Shown here piece after piece: positions 17,253-26,028 of a DNA stretch of 64,000 nucleotides. The position numbers and the translations under genes were made by a program. The notes beneath the pieces were generated by a model that was given only the letters and a program-made list of their open reading frames with translations, ran no database searches and was not told the origin of the DNA. Each line of letters opens with the position of its first letter. Positions within the stretch are counted from its first letter, which is position 1. The DNA is taken from positions 62,001-126,000 of the forward strand of contig JAAZZQ010000069.1 in assembly GCA_014239155.1 (NCBI GenBank), given 5' to 3'. The DNA is from Lachnospiraceae bacterium. Its GTDB lineage: Bacteria; Bacillota; Clostridia; Lachnospirales; Lachnospiraceae.

Positions 17253-18536
17253 TCACTCTGTTTCAATATCCACAATTTTTGTATATCGTCTCAAAGCATA
17301 TTCTCCGTCATGGGTTTCGCCAAGAAAGTAGGCAGACATATTTCCGGCTGAAGTAATTCGTGTGACACCACAGCGCGCAAAAAGTTCTGTGTATATATTT
17401 CGGTTCTCAGGGGTGCAGATGAGACCTGCTGTCTGCAGAAGTCCTTTTTTTCGGCGAAGTACAGGCACAATCTGCTCCCGCGGCAATCGCTTGACAAGAA
17501 CATTACACATCATAGGAGAAAGTTCTAGCTCGCTATCTTGACATACTGTTAAGCGGCAGTTCTCTCCCCGATATTCGTTTGTGGCGTTGTGTTTCCCATA
17601 GATTCGTTGTTCCAGCAGTTCCGTATGACGCATTAATGTCAAATATGCGCGCTCGCCAATTGTTCTACTGCGATTTTTCAGTACTGCATTTTCAAGAATA
17701 GGGAGAAAAATTTTGCAAAATTTATGTAGGTCTATTTCGTTTTGTGTATTAAGGAAGATTGTTTGACAAGAGCTGCACAGGAGCTGTTTTGTTGTGGCAA
17801 TATGTTCTGCAAGCGCAAAAAGTTCTGTTGTTATATGGTTTAAATTTTCGGCTTCTGCAATATAGCAGAAGCCTAATTTGTGTCCCCATTCAATTAGTTT
17901 AGCGCCAGTGGGGGCAAGGGAGCGAACAGCTTTTACAGCGGATTCTCCACCCCACACTGAAATTCCATCTGCGAGTTCTGCCATGCGCTGCATTGCGTGA
18001 ATATCTGTTGATGGTGTGTCGAAAACCATAATATAGTCTGTAAGTACAGGTTCTAAGGCAATTAATCGGGAGATAATTTCAAGTGACAATCCGTTATCTG
18101 CTTGTGGAAGTTTTAAAATATTAATGTTGCCTGTAAGAAGTCCTTCTGCTATGCTAAAGGCAGGTAGTCCGTCTATATTTCCGGCTGCAATATGAAAAAG
18201 TACGCCAAGTGGCATTCGCTGACTATGGATAACAGAAGAGCCATTTGAAGATGTAGTGCCGCCCAATTCTGTCTGTAGTTTCCATTCAAGATTTTCACGA
18301 GAAAGCATGGTAGCAGCAAGGAGTTTATATTGCATAGCGTTGTCTGATAAGAGCGTGGCAAGAAGTGCATCTTGTTTTCCAGAAGCAATCTCTTTGCCAA
18401 GTGCGTCAATTGCTGCGATTACTGTCTCAACAGAAAGTGACTTTTTGACAAGTGTGTTGTTGATGTATGGCTCCATTTCAGACAAAATGCGCTCCTGTTC
18501 AGTACTGTCAAAAAGTTTCCCTTTATATAGAATCAT
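17253..18536 (-). CDS. LuxC-like acyl-CoA reductase
   Basis: A 427-residue protein of the LuxC family (aldehyde-dehydrogenase-like fold), which reduces an activated acyl group to a fatty aldehyde with NADPH. Family marks are PLGVLFHIAAGNIDGLPAFS (about 107-126), a GGESAVKAVRSLAP nucleotide-site region, GAKLIEWGHKLGFCYI, and the cysteine segment KQLLCSSCQTIFL (about 253-265), which should hold the acyl-accepting Cys. It overlaps the LuxE-like gene by 14 bases and is surely translated together with it. No luciferase genes (luxAB) or LuxD are near. Product identity is unknown. Confidence 0.85.
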   Translation of the reverse strand: MILYKGKLFDSTEQERILSEMEPYINNTLVKKSLSVETVIAAIDALGKEIASGKQDALLATLLSDNAMQYKLLAATMLSRENLEWKLQTELGGTTSSNGSSVIHSQRMPLGVLFHIAAGNIDGLPAFSIAEGLLTGNINILKLPQADNGLSLEIISRLIALEPVLTDYIMVFDTPSTDIHAMQRMAELADGISVWGGESAVKAVRSLAPTGAKLIEWGHKLGFCYIAEAENLNHITTELFALAEHIATTKQLLCSSCQTIFLNTQNEIDLHKFCKIFLPILENAVLKNRSRTIGERAYLTLMRHTELLEQRIYGKHNATNEYRGENCRLTVCQDSELELSPMMCNVLVKRLPREQIVPVLRRKKGLLQTAGLICTPENRNIYTELFARCGVTRITSAGNMSAYFLGETHDGEYALRRYTKIVDIETE

Positions 18537-19647
18537 TCGTTTCTCCTCTTTTTAGCATATCGGCAGCACCAGCAGCACAAGTTTTAATGTCTGTGGGTGC
18601 GACACGACCAATAATTTCAAGATATGGTGTCTGAATACCGCAGCCACATTGGCTGCCAGAGTGCAAAATGCCAAGATCGTCTGTCATAACAGAAAGAATG
18701 GGTGTAGCACATATCATAGGCGTGATAAGGTTTACAAGTCCAACAGTTCCTTCGGGTACTGGTTTTAACGTATCGATGTCACGAATTATTACACGGCTGT
18801 AGGCTGGTACATGGAAATGATGATTTGGACAGTCACAGTAAAGGATTGGATGCTCTACCGCGCCAAAAAATTCCACAATGTCATAATCTTTTATACCAAA
18901 AACTTTTTCTGCCAGATTATAGAAGGTTGCCTTGTTAGCCTGCTCTGCGTAGAATTGTTTCCAACCACCGCCCAGCATAATTTTAGACCCTTTTTTTAGA
19001 GGAATGTGAATACCTTGTTCTTCCATCATTTTCATTAAAAAGAATGTATAGGAAGGAAAGCCCATAAAACGGATAGGGAATATAGCGTTCGATAGATTTT
19101 TTAGCGTGGAAAGGATTCCGTCAAAATCTGGAGTATAGGTGCCATTTTTATAGTTTAGAATATATTTGCGGCTGATAGCAGGGGCAAATAAAGTCGCCCC
19201 AAATGCAGTTTTGGTGACAGCAGTATGGTTGCTGCGGTGTGGCTTGTAACCCATAACAATATAGTGACAAGGAATAAGAGAAAACAGTTGGCGCTTGCGC
19301 ATAATTTTGCACGACATTTTAAGTGCGCAGAGCAGGCCACCAATATCAAAGCCAATTTCGCTATAGTTTCCGCTTGTGCCAGAAGAGGTCGCTCGAATTA
19401 GTGTTTGTGCTGACTTTAGTCGATGTCGTTTGAACAGTAGTGTAGGGAGGCAGGGCAGGCGTGCTATGTCATCAATAGAATGAAATGAATTTGCATCAAC
19501 ATTAAAATGTTCTGCGATAGTTCGATATTCTTGACAATGTGTATAGTGATAACAAAAATTCTCTCTAACTGCACTGATAAATACAGTATCAGATTGTGTA
19601 TCATAAGGATTCTTGACAGAAAAAAGACTGCGACGATACTTTTTCAT
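18523..19647 (-). CDS. LuxE-like acyl-protein synthetase
   Basis: A 374-residue LuxE-family adenylating enzyme (PF04443 type), which activates a fatty acid with ATP and passes it to the reductase partner. Marks are the SSGTSGNYSEIGFD nucleotide-binding loop (about 88-101), a MLGGGWKQF segment (about 225-233), DYDIVEFFGAVEHPILYCDC, and the Cys-rich QCGCGIQTPYLEIIGR near the C-terminus. AAAGGAG precedes ATG 19647. It is the first gene of a two-gene operon with the LuxC-like reductase. The pair would form an aldehyde-producing fatty-acid reductase complex without the light-emitting part. Confidence 0.85.
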   Translation of the reverse strand: MKKYRRSLFSVKNPYDTQSDTVFISAVRENFCYHYTHCQEYRTIAEHFNVDANSFHSIDDIARLPCLPTLLFKRHRLKSAQTLIRATSSGTSGNYSEIGFDIGGLLCALKMSCKIMRKRQLFSLIPCHYIVMGYKPHRSNHTAVTKTAFGATLFAPAISRKYILNYKNGTYTPDFDGILSTLKNLSNAIFPIRFMGFPSYTFFLMKMMEEQGIHIPLKKGSKIMLGGGWKQFYAEQANKATFYNLAEKVFGIKDYDIVEFFGAVEHPILYCDCPNHHFHVPAYSRVIIRDIDTLKPVPEGTVGLVNLITPMICATPILSVMTDDLGILHSGSQCGCGIQTPYLEIIGRVAPTDIKTCAAGAADMLKRGETNDSI

Positions 19648-19668
19648 AGAAGCGCTCCTTTCTTTTTG

Positions 19669-19697
19669 ATTATAACGCAGAATAGGTGATGTGACAA
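19669..19697 (-). promoter_or_regulatory. promoter of luxE-luxC pair
   Basis: On the minus strand TTGTCA (19697-19692) and TATAAT (19674-19669) are separated by exactly 17 bases, 22 bases before the start codon at 19647. This is one of the best sigma-A-type promoters in the window. Confidence 0.75.
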
Positions 19698-19849
19698 GAA
19701 TTGTTTCTGTGTGTAATTAATATAATCCTACGCGAAAGAAATTTGTAAGAATTTGTCAATAGTTTTGAAAAAATAATCTATTATAATCATGATAGAGCGT
19801 GTGGGAAAGAACTTTTTGAGAGGCACGCAATGGAGAGGAGGCAATAAAG

Positions 19850-20776
19850 ATGCCAAATATAAATATGATACAGACAAATCAATTAACGAAAATTATCGGT
19901 GGTAAGGAACTTGTAAAAGATGTTAATATCCATGTGAGGAAAGGTGAAATATATGGATTTCTTGGGCCAAATGGTGCGGGTAAGACAACAGTGATGAAGA
20001 TGATTACCAATCTCTGGAAACCAACTTACGGGACTATTGAGCTGTTTGGAAAAGTCCTTACACCAACTTCTTATGAGGTTTTAAAGAGAATGGCAAGTAT
20101 TATTGAATTTCCTTGTTTTTATGAGCATATGAGTGGTAGAGAGAACTTAGAGCTGCACTGTGAATATATGGGGTATCATACACCCGGCAGTGTGGAGAAT
20201 GCCCTTAAATTGTTGGGATTATTGGAGGCTGGAGAGCAACAGGTAAAAAAATATTCTTTGGGAATGAAACAGCGCCTTGGAATTGCCCGTGCAATTTTGT
20301 GCAGACCAGAACTTCTAGTGCTTGACGAACCGACAAACGGTCTTGACCCTGCTGGAATGAAACAGTTGCGAGATTTGTTTAAGATGTTGTGTACAGAATA
20401 TGGGATAACAATAATTATTTCGAGTCATATTCTCTCGGAAGTGGAGAGCATCGCTGATACAATTGGCATTATTGCGCATGGCAGAATGATGCGGGAGATT
20501 TCTATGCAAGAAATTTCTGAGATAAATACTGCATATATAGAACTTGCTGTGACAGACACAAAGGCGGCGGCTTATGTGCTTGATGACAAGTTAGAATTGA
20601 AGAATTTCAAGGTAATTGATGCGCACCATATCCGCATCTATGATGACCAAATTCAAATAAGTGCACTGTCAAAAGGATTGGCGTTGAATGACATAGCAAT
20701 TGATTTTATTGGCAGGAAATCGGAGCGCTTGGAGGATTATTTCCTGAAAATTACAGAGGAGGGTGAAAGACTATGA
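19850..20776 (+). CDS. ABC transporter ATP-binding protein, BcrA type
   Basis: A 308-residue ATPase of an ABC-2 exporter. Walker A is GPNGAGKTT (about 39-47), the signature is YSLGMKQRLGIARA (about 133-146), and Walker B is LLVLDEPTNGLDP (about 153-165). A C-terminal extension after the nucleotide domain is typical of BcrA-like proteins. GAGGAGG lies 8 bases before the ATG. It overlaps the permease gene by 4 bases, and a response regulator and histidine kinase follow. The layout resembles peptide-antibiotic resistance or lantibiotic self-protection systems. The substrate is inferred, not shown. Confidence 0.9.
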   Translation: MPNINMIQTNQLTKIIGGKELVKDVNIHVRKGEIYGFLGPNGAGKTTVMKMITNLWKPTYGTIELFGKVLTPTSYEVLKRMASIIEFPCFYEHMSGRENLELHCEYMGYHTPGSVENALKLLGLLEAGEQQVKKYSLGMKQRLGIARAILCRPELLVLDEPTNGLDPAGMKQLRDLFKMLCTEYGITIIISSHILSEVESIADTIGIIAHGRMMREISMQEISEINTAYIELAVTDTKAAAYVLDDKLELKNFKVIDAHHIRIYDDQIQISALSKGLALNDIAIDFIGRKSERLEDYFLKITEEGERL

Positions 20777-21462
20777 TAAAGTTGATTCGATTGGAATGGA
20801 GAAAAAATAATAATTTAAAATATATTCAATATGCAGGCATTATGACTGTTATTCTTCTATTATTTATGATTATGATGGCGCGAGAGCTAGAGGCAGAGGA
20901 GACAATCGCATTGTATGGAAAAGGCATGCTAGATAGTTCCGTAGAGTTGTTTGCACATATGTCGTATATTATTTTTACAGGTGTAATGATTGCGGCAGTT
21001 CTTGTGAGTGCTTACGAGAAAAAGACAATAAATTTAATGTTTTCTTATCCTATTAAGCGCAGTACGATTATTCTGGCAAAAGTTTGTGCGGTGTGGATTT
21101 TTAATTTTTTAGCAATGGTGGTCAGCAAAATTGTAATATATCTTGTTTTAATTGCAACAAAATCATTTACGGGCATAACCGCCGAAAGTATTCCAGTTGG
21201 AGACGCTTTATTTTTGTTGAATATTGTTCTTAAATCGGCGGCGATGGTAAGTATCAGCTTTATTGCGCTTCCTATAGGATTGAAAATGAAGTCGTCTAAG
21301 GCAACAATTGTTGCGTCTGTAATAATTGCTTGTCTAACACAAGGCAATATTGGTTCAGCGACATTGGTGAACAATATACCATTCTACGTGATTTTGTTTA
21401 TTGCGGTCGCAGTTTCGATTTATCTGTCTGTCTATAATATAGAGACAAAAGACTTACTATAA
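20773..21462 (+). CDS. ABC-2 type exporter permease
   Basis: A 229-residue membrane protein with about six helices, starting from YAGIMTVILLLFMIMMA and ending IPFYVILFIAVAVSIYLS. The EKKTINLMFSYPIKRSTII loop after the second helix is typical of BcrB-like ABC-2 permeases. ATG overlaps the stop of the ATPase gene, indicating coupled translation and a shared complex. A terminator-like stem follows at 21485-21523, before the two-component genes. Confidence 0.88.
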   Translation: MIKLIRLEWRKNNNLKYIQYAGIMTVILLLFMIMMARELEAEETIALYGKGMLDSSVELFAHMSYIIFTGVMIAAVLVSAYEKKTINLMFSYPIKRSTIILAKVCAVWIFNFLAMVVSKIVIYLVLIATKSFTGITAESIPVGDALFLLNIVLKSAAMVSISFIALPIGLKMKSSKATIVASVIIACLTQGNIGSATLVNNIPFYVILFIAVAVSIYLSVYNIETKDLL

Positions 21463-21484
21463 TGGCATTGTATAAGCCTCTAAA

Positions 21485-21523
21485 ATTTTGTTACAGTTTA
21501 GCCTTGTCGAACTGTAACAAAAT
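21485..21523. terminator. terminator after exporter genes
   Basis: A 14-pair perfect stem (21485-21498 with 21510-21523) with an 11-base loop and A/T-rich flanks. The core GTTACAGTT...AACTGTAAC is shared with 35384-35412 and resembles 14556-14578, so it also belongs to the interspersed repeat family. Confidence 0.7.
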
Positions 21524-21644
21524 ATTTTCCTTTGATTTTTTAAGTCTGGTGAAAAAATAGGAATTGTGATAAGATAATAAAAAACAGCACAAAACAACAA
21601 ATATAAGTTGTAGATGTGATAAAGGAAGGAAAATAACAAATAAA

Positions 21645-22340
21645 ATGATGAAAATTTTGTTGGTAGAGGATGACACAGAAATTAGTGAGATGCTAAAAAA
21701 CTTTTTAATGACAGAAAATTTTGAGGTGGTGACTGCTTATGACGGGGAGAGTGCCTGTGAAAAGTTTTTTGCCGATACATATAGCATTGTGCTGTTAGAT
21801 TTGATGATTCCTAAAATTAGCGGTATGGAGGTTATGAAAAAAATCAGGGCATTTAGCACAGTACCAATTATAATTCTCTCTGCAAAAGATACCGATTCGG
21901 ACAAGACACTTGGGCTTGGACTCGGGGCAGATGATTATGTCACCAAACCATTTTCTGTCACAGAAGTGCTTGCCAGAATCAAAGCCAATATTAGAAGAAC
22001 TACACAGTATACAGCACCTGCCATTGTGGAGAATGATATTATCGCGAGAGGGGAGCTAGTGCTTAATACAAGCGATTATTCGGTTATGAAGAATAGGGAA
22101 AAAATCGAGTTGACAGCCAAAGAATTTGAAATTTTAAAACTTTTCATGAAAAATCCAAAAAAAGTCTATACAAAGGAGCAAATATATTCACAGATCTGGA
22201 ATGACGCTTATCTGGGAGATGAGAATGCGGTTAATGTTCATATTAGCAGACTGCGCAATAAGATTGAGGACAATCCACGTGATCCAAAGTATGTTATGAC
22301 AGTATGGGGAATTGGATATAAACTAGGAGAGGGGAAATGA
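21645..22340 (+). CDS. OmpR-family response regulator
   Basis: A 231-residue DNA-binding response regulator. The receiver domain (about 1-120) has the acidic pocket EDD, phosphoryl-accepting Asp in VLLDLMIPKI (about residue 52) and the conserved Lys in DDYVTKPF (about 102). The winged-helix domain (about 130-230) contains LTAKEFEILKLFMKNP and NVHISRLRNKIE. The start may be the first or second ATG (21645 or 21648). It overlaps the kinase gene by 4 bases. It probably controls the ABC exporter just upstream, as in antimicrobial-peptide response modules. Confidence 0.93.
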   Translation: MMKILLVEDDTEISEMLKNFLMTENFEVVTAYDGESACEKFFADTYSIVLLDLMIPKISGMEVMKKIRAFSTVPIIILSAKDTDSDKTLGLGLGADDYVTKPFSVTEVLARIKANIRRTTQYTAPAIVENDIIARGELVLNTSDYSVMKNREKIELTAKEFEILKLFMKNPKKVYTKEQIYSQIWNDAYLGDENAVNVHISRLRNKIEDNPRDPKYVMTVWGIGYKLGEGK

Positions 22341-23209
22341 ACAGAGGAATACAGGCAAAGCTAAAAGAAATTACCGATAAACTATCTGATATTCTGGAAC
22401 AAGATACTGACGAGCAGGTGATGGTTTTTACAGATCATAAAGTGCTGATGGATTTGTGTGGACAAATTAATTTGTTGCTGTTGGACAGGCAGAAGATGAA
22501 AGCAGATTTCCGAAAGCAGGAAATCGCATCTAAGAAAATGCTTTCCAATATTTCGCACGATATTAAGACGCCGCTCACAGTTATTTTGGGGTATCTGGAA
22601 ATTATGCGATTGAGTAATTACGAGGACACAACATTGCAAAAGGTGGAGGCCAAGGCAAAACAGGTAATGGAGCTAATTGACCAGTTTTTCACATTGGCGA
22701 AATTGGAGGCTGGAGATAAAAATATTGAGATGACAAAATTAAATATAAATGAATTGTGTAAGGAGAATGTGCTAAGTTATTATGAGTTGTTAATGCAAAA
22801 GGATTTTACAGTGGATATTGCAATTCCAGAGCAGACAATTTTTGTGCAAGGTGACAAGGAGTCTATTAATCGAATTTTGTGCAATCTACTGACAAACGCT
22901 ATACGATATGGCAGTGATGGAAAGTATATTGGGCTTTTTTTGCGGGAAGATTTGGATTTTGTTTATATTGATATAATTGACAAGGGAAAAGGGATAGAAA
23001 AACAGTTTGCCGCTAGTGTGTTTGAGCGACTCTATACAATGGAGGATTCCCGTAATCGCAGCATACAGGGAAATGGTCTAGGGCTTACCATTGCCAGAAA
23101 TCTTGCAAGACAGATGGGCGGTGATATTTTATTACAAAGTGAACCGAAAGTACAAACAAGTTTTACTGTAAAGTTACGAAAGTATCTGGAACTTTCCTAC
23201 AATTGCTAA
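22337..23209 (+). CDS. sensor histidine kinase without membrane segments
   Basis: A 290-residue HisKA-type kinase. The phosphorylated His sits in SNISHDIKTPLTVILGYLE (about 70-88), the N box is NRILCNLLTNAIRYGSD, the G1 box DKGKGI and the G2 box GNGLGLTIARNLA. The first 65 residues are polar with no transmembrane helix, so it must sense inside the cell or through the neighbouring permease. Its partner is the regulator 21645-22340. Lack of a membrane anchor is unusual for a kinase paired with an exporter. Confidence 0.88.
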   Translation: MNRGIQAKLKEITDKLSDILEQDTDEQVMVFTDHKVLMDLCGQINLLLLDRQKMKADFRKQEIASKKMLSNISHDIKTPLTVILGYLEIMRLSNYEDTTLQKVEAKAKQVMELIDQFFTLAKLEAGDKNIEMTKLNINELCKENVLSYYELLMQKDFTVDIAIPEQTIFVQGDKESINRILCNLLTNAIRYGSDGKYIGLFLREDLDFVYIDIIDKGKGIEKQFAASVFERLYTMEDSRNRSIQGNGLGLTIARNLARQMGGDILLQSEPKVQTSFTVKLRKYLELSYNC

Positions 23210-23274
23210 AGAATTAAATCTTTAGTGAAGACAGAGACATTGAAAAGTATTAGAAAGGATTATATATAATATTA

Positions 23275-23838
23275 ATGAATTTTCTTGATAAATATCAGAT
23301 AGAAGATAAGAAAAGATTGTTGACATTAAATCAACATCAAAAAAGAATTTTGGCACTGATGTGTCTGGAAAGACAATTTTGCACTTATAGGAAATTTACT
23401 ACGGGACAAGTTTGGAGCAGGATTGACCAATATCGAGAACTTATGGACAAATTTTGGACAATTGTTTTGAACGATTTGGAGATGGATGACAGTGTATGGT
23501 ATTTCCATGAAAAAATAAGAGCCGACAATCTTTGCAATGGCTTGGAAGATACCATTCAATTGTGTATAGCGAGGATATTTGCAAATCATATTGAGGAGTG
23601 GATAGATTATTTCATTGATAATCCTGTGTATGAGGAGGCGTTCAGATTATTTACATTAGATTTTATTTTGGTGTATTTAAATGAGGAAGAAGAGAACTTT
23701 GAATATGATAAATTTGAAAAAAATTTATTTATTATAAAAGAAATGGAACATCAAATTCAGGACGAGAGAAACGTAAAAGAAATTCTGAACTTTGAGGATG
23801 CGAAGCAATGGTATCATCAATGTGAAAGTATCTTTTGA
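23275..23838 (+). CDS. hypothetical protein, 187 residues
   Basis: A soluble acidic protein with many aromatic residues (MDDSVWYFHEKIRADNLCNG, FANHIEEWIDYFIDNPVYEE). AGAAAGGATT lies 18-23 bases upstream of ATG, so initiation may be weak. I recognise no domain. It follows the two-component genes by 65 bases and is followed 42 bases later by a 54-residue protein gene. A predicted mostly helical fold is an inference from composition. Confidence 0.65.
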   Translation: MNFLDKYQIEDKKRLLTLNQHQKRILALMCLERQFCTYRKFTTGQVWSRIDQYRELMDKFWTIVLNDLEMDDSVWYFHEKIRADNLCNGLEDTIQLCIARIFANHIEEWIDYFIDNPVYEEAFRLFTLDFILVYLNEEEENFEYDKFEKNLFIIKEMEHQIQDERNVKEILNFEDAKQWYHQCESIF

Positions 23839-23880
23839 GATGACGAAATTGGTTTTAATGAAAAAAACAAGGTGATGAAA

Positions 23881-24045
23881 ATGGATATTATGTTAACTGT
23901 TAGTTATTGTATCAATATTCCAAGAGATGAATTTTTTGAGACGGAAAGTGGAGAAGTAAACGAAGAGATAATGGAGCGATTAGAAACATTATTTCCTAAA
24001 GAGGTCATAAATGATATGATTATAAAAAGAAAAATATATGAATAG
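23881..24045 (+). CDS. small hypothetical protein, 54 residues
   Basis: ATG 23881 follows AAGGTGATGAAA, a good ribosome binding site. The frame encodes an acidic peptide starting MDIMLTVSYCINIPRDEFFE and ends at TAG 24043. It is soluble with no signal sequence. Its stop codon lies inside a small hairpin (about 24038-24073). It sits 42 bases after the 187-residue unknown gene on the same strand and may be co-transcribed. No family is recognised. The stretch 24046-24265 holds nothing further. Confidence 0.5.
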   Translation: MDIMLTVSYCINIPRDEFFETESGEVNEEIMERLETLFPKEVINDMIIKRKIYE

Positions 24046-24265
24046 CATTTCCAAAAATAGAAATACTATTCATATAAAGTAACTGACATAAAGTCGAAAA
24101 AAGGTGGTTTTGTAATGTGACAGGCACTAAAAAGTTATTTCAGTTTGCCGAATATCACTATTAATTGCATACCAATTTCCGACAATACACAGTTAGATTT
24201 ATCGTCTCAATAAATAAGGGGCGATATTAATGGCTGCTTTAATATAATAATGTTCGATTAAAGTT

Positions 24266-24625
24266 TTATTTTTTTGATTTTTTGAATGTAACAATTTTTT
24301 CATTGGCATTCCATGAAACATGTATTTGTTCTCCAATATCAAAATGGTCTAATATTTTTTTAAGTTTGTCAATTCTATTTATCTGGGAACTATGCGTGTG
24401 TGTTAAGGCAATGACATCGTCAAAAATTACTTTAATGTTTTGATTTTTAGGCAATTGAATCGGTGAAGATTTTCCAATTGCAACATAGTTGTACTTTTTG
24501 TGCGATTCACTCAGAAAAAAGTCTCCTTCTACAATTGCTGCAGTATTAACAGTCTGGTTAATATCACCAATAACAATATTTCCGTTAGAATCGGTATTAA
24601 TTTGAATTTTAATTGTGAGTTCCAT
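24266..24625 (-). CDS. hypothetical protein, 119 residues, operator-controlled
   Basis: A soluble protein with an N-terminal beta-rich part (MELTIKIQINTDSNGNIVIG) and a C-terminal part ending FDIGEQIHVSWNANEKIVTF. No family is recognised. AGAGGAA precedes ATG 24625. The gene is monocistronic and has a promoter overlapped by a 30-base inverted repeat at 24639-24668, so its expression appears switched by a DNA-binding regulator. It is divergent from the thymidine kinase gene. Confidence 0.7.
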   Translation of the reverse strand: MELTIKIQINTDSNGNIVIGDINQTVNTAAIVEGDFFLSESHKKYNYVAIGKSSPIQLPKNQNIKVIFDDVIALTHTHSSQINRIDKLKKILDHFDIGEQIHVSWNANEKIVTFKKSKK

Positions 24626-24638
24626 TTTATTCCTCTCT

Positions 24639-24693
24639 TTCTTGATACAAGATGTCTTGTATCAAGAATACCATACTAACGGCGGCTTGTCAA
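24639..24693 (-). promoter_or_regulatory. promoter with overlapping operator palindrome
   Basis: On the minus strand TTGACA (24693-24688) and TATTCT (24670-24665) are 17 bases apart. A perfect inverted repeat, TTCTTGATACAAGA on both arms with a 2-base centre (24639-24668), overlaps the -10 box and the expected start of transcription. This is the classic layout of a repressor site. The cognate regulator is not obvious among nearby genes. Confidence 0.7.
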
Positions 24694-24785
24694 TAGGATT
24701 TTAATAAATGACTATAAAGCAGACGAGTCAAAAGGTGTCTGTTATTTTCCTACAGATTCTAAATCAATATAGGAGTGTAATTAGA

Positions 24786-25358
24786 ATGGCAAAGTTATAT
24801 TTTTATTATGGTGCAATGAACAGTTCTAAGACTGCCAATGCATTGATGACCCATTTTAACTATCAGGAAGTAGGGCAGAGGGCACTTCTGTGTAAAACCA
24901 AGACAGATACCCGCGATGGTGTGCGAGTGATTCGTTCCAGAATTGGTCTGGAGATGGAGTGCGTATTGCTCGATGAACTTGTGGAGATGCCAGAGGAGAC
25001 AATAAAATCTTATCATTGCATTATTGTAGATGAGGTACAGTTTGCCACAAAAGAGCAGATTGATTTTTTGTCGGACGTTGTGGATTTTATGGATGTGCCG
25101 GTAGTCTGTTATGGGCTTCGGGCAGATTTTCAGAACAATCTTTTTCCGGGAAGTGAACGATTGATTACAATAGCTGACACAATTCAGGAGATTAAGACAG
25201 TGTGTTGGTGTGGCAAAAAAGCAACTTGCAACGCACGCTTTAATGATAATGGCATTGTGCGGGATGGAGAACAGGTCCTGCTGGGCGCCAATGATCAGTA
25301 TATGGCGCTTTGCAGAAAGCATTTTAAACTTGGTATGCTTGGACCAAAAACAAAATAA
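24786..25358 (+). CDS. tdk: thymidine kinase, type II
   Basis: A 190-residue cytosolic enzyme that phosphorylates thymidine with ATP in pyrimidine salvage. From ATG 24786 the P-loop GAMNSSKT is at residues 9-16, the DEVQF Walker B-like motif is near 80-84, and the lasso/zinc site supplies Cys residues in VCWCGKKATCNARF plus LCRKHF near the end. AGGAGTG sits upstream of this ATG. An ATG at 24708 would add 26 nonhomologous residues. Single gene between divergent and convergent neighbours. Confidence 0.93.
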   Translation: MAKLYFYYGAMNSSKTANALMTHFNYQEVGQRALLCKTKTDTRDGVRVIRSRIGLEMECVLLDELVEMPEETIKSYHCIIVDEVQFATKEQIDFLSDVVDFMDVPVVCYGLRADFQNNLFPGSERLITIADTIQEIKTVCWCGKKATCNARFNDNGIVRDGEQVLLGANDQYMALCRKHFKLGMLGPKTK

Positions 25359-25361
25359 TTG

Positions 25362-25877
25362 TTATACAAATATTTTACGACTCATGACAGAATTATGATA
25401 GTCTGGATTATTGGTAACGTCTTGACCAAACCATTCGGGGGGAATAAAAGCATCTGCCATTTCTATATTTGGAAATTCTACTTCTGCCATAATAAGCGGT
25501 GCAAATGGGGGCGCAAACACATCAAGTTCAATAAAAAGTTGCGGGGGGTTTTGTGCCTGATAACAGTTATTAAACTGTGGATTTTCAAGAGGGATTACGT
25601 ATCGCTTTTTGGAAATAATATTTCCGTCTGCTTTTGTGAGCAGATGCTGATAGGAGGTTTCATCAAGCGGGAGATTGTACTCTTCGCGTGCCATCAGTCC
25701 GCTTCCCTTATAGGTTAGATAATAGGAATCGTCAGATTTGCGGATGCGCACGACAGGAGACGTGTTTAAATATGCCTGTTCAATAAGCCTGCAAGGATAG
25801 CTTTCCAGATTATTTGGTAAATTTTTTAAAGTATATTTTTTTTCAATTTCCATGTTTTGAAGTTCTGTGTAATCCAT
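25362..25877 (-). CDS. CYTH domain protein
   Basis: A 171-residue protein of the CYTH family, tunnel-fold enzymes that often hydrolyse inorganic triphosphate or make cAMP. The signature EIEKKY is at about residues 11-16, followed by basic and acidic strands VRIRKSDDSYYLTYKG, ELDVF and AEVEFPN that line the tunnel with charged residues. AAAGGATAG lies before ATG 25877. It converges with tdk, the two stops only 3 bases apart. Substrate cannot be assigned. Confidence 0.85.
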   Translation of the reverse strand: MDYTELQNMEIEKKYTLKNLPNNLESYPCRLIEQAYLNTSPVVRIRKSDDSYYLTYKGSGLMAREEYNLPLDETSYQHLLTKADGNIISKKRYVIPLENPQFNNCYQAQNPPQLFIELDVFAPPFAPLIMAEVEFPNIEMADAFIPPEWFGQDVTNNPDYHNSVMSRKIFV

Positions 25878-26028
25878 TTAGTTTCTATCCTTTCCGTTTT
25901 CTTGCCTTATCTACTTTTAAAATAATTGTAAAACATTTATGACAAAGATACAAGATTCAAAAATACTATTAAAGTTTTTACTGTTATTTTTGTTGGAGTT
26001 TTCTCTCAGCCAGAGATTGTACTGTGAA

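Noticed and set aside
24795-25322. 175-codon minus-strand frame over thymidine kinase
   Set aside because: Antisense to a well-supported tdk gene, with no ribosome site and no recognisable motif.
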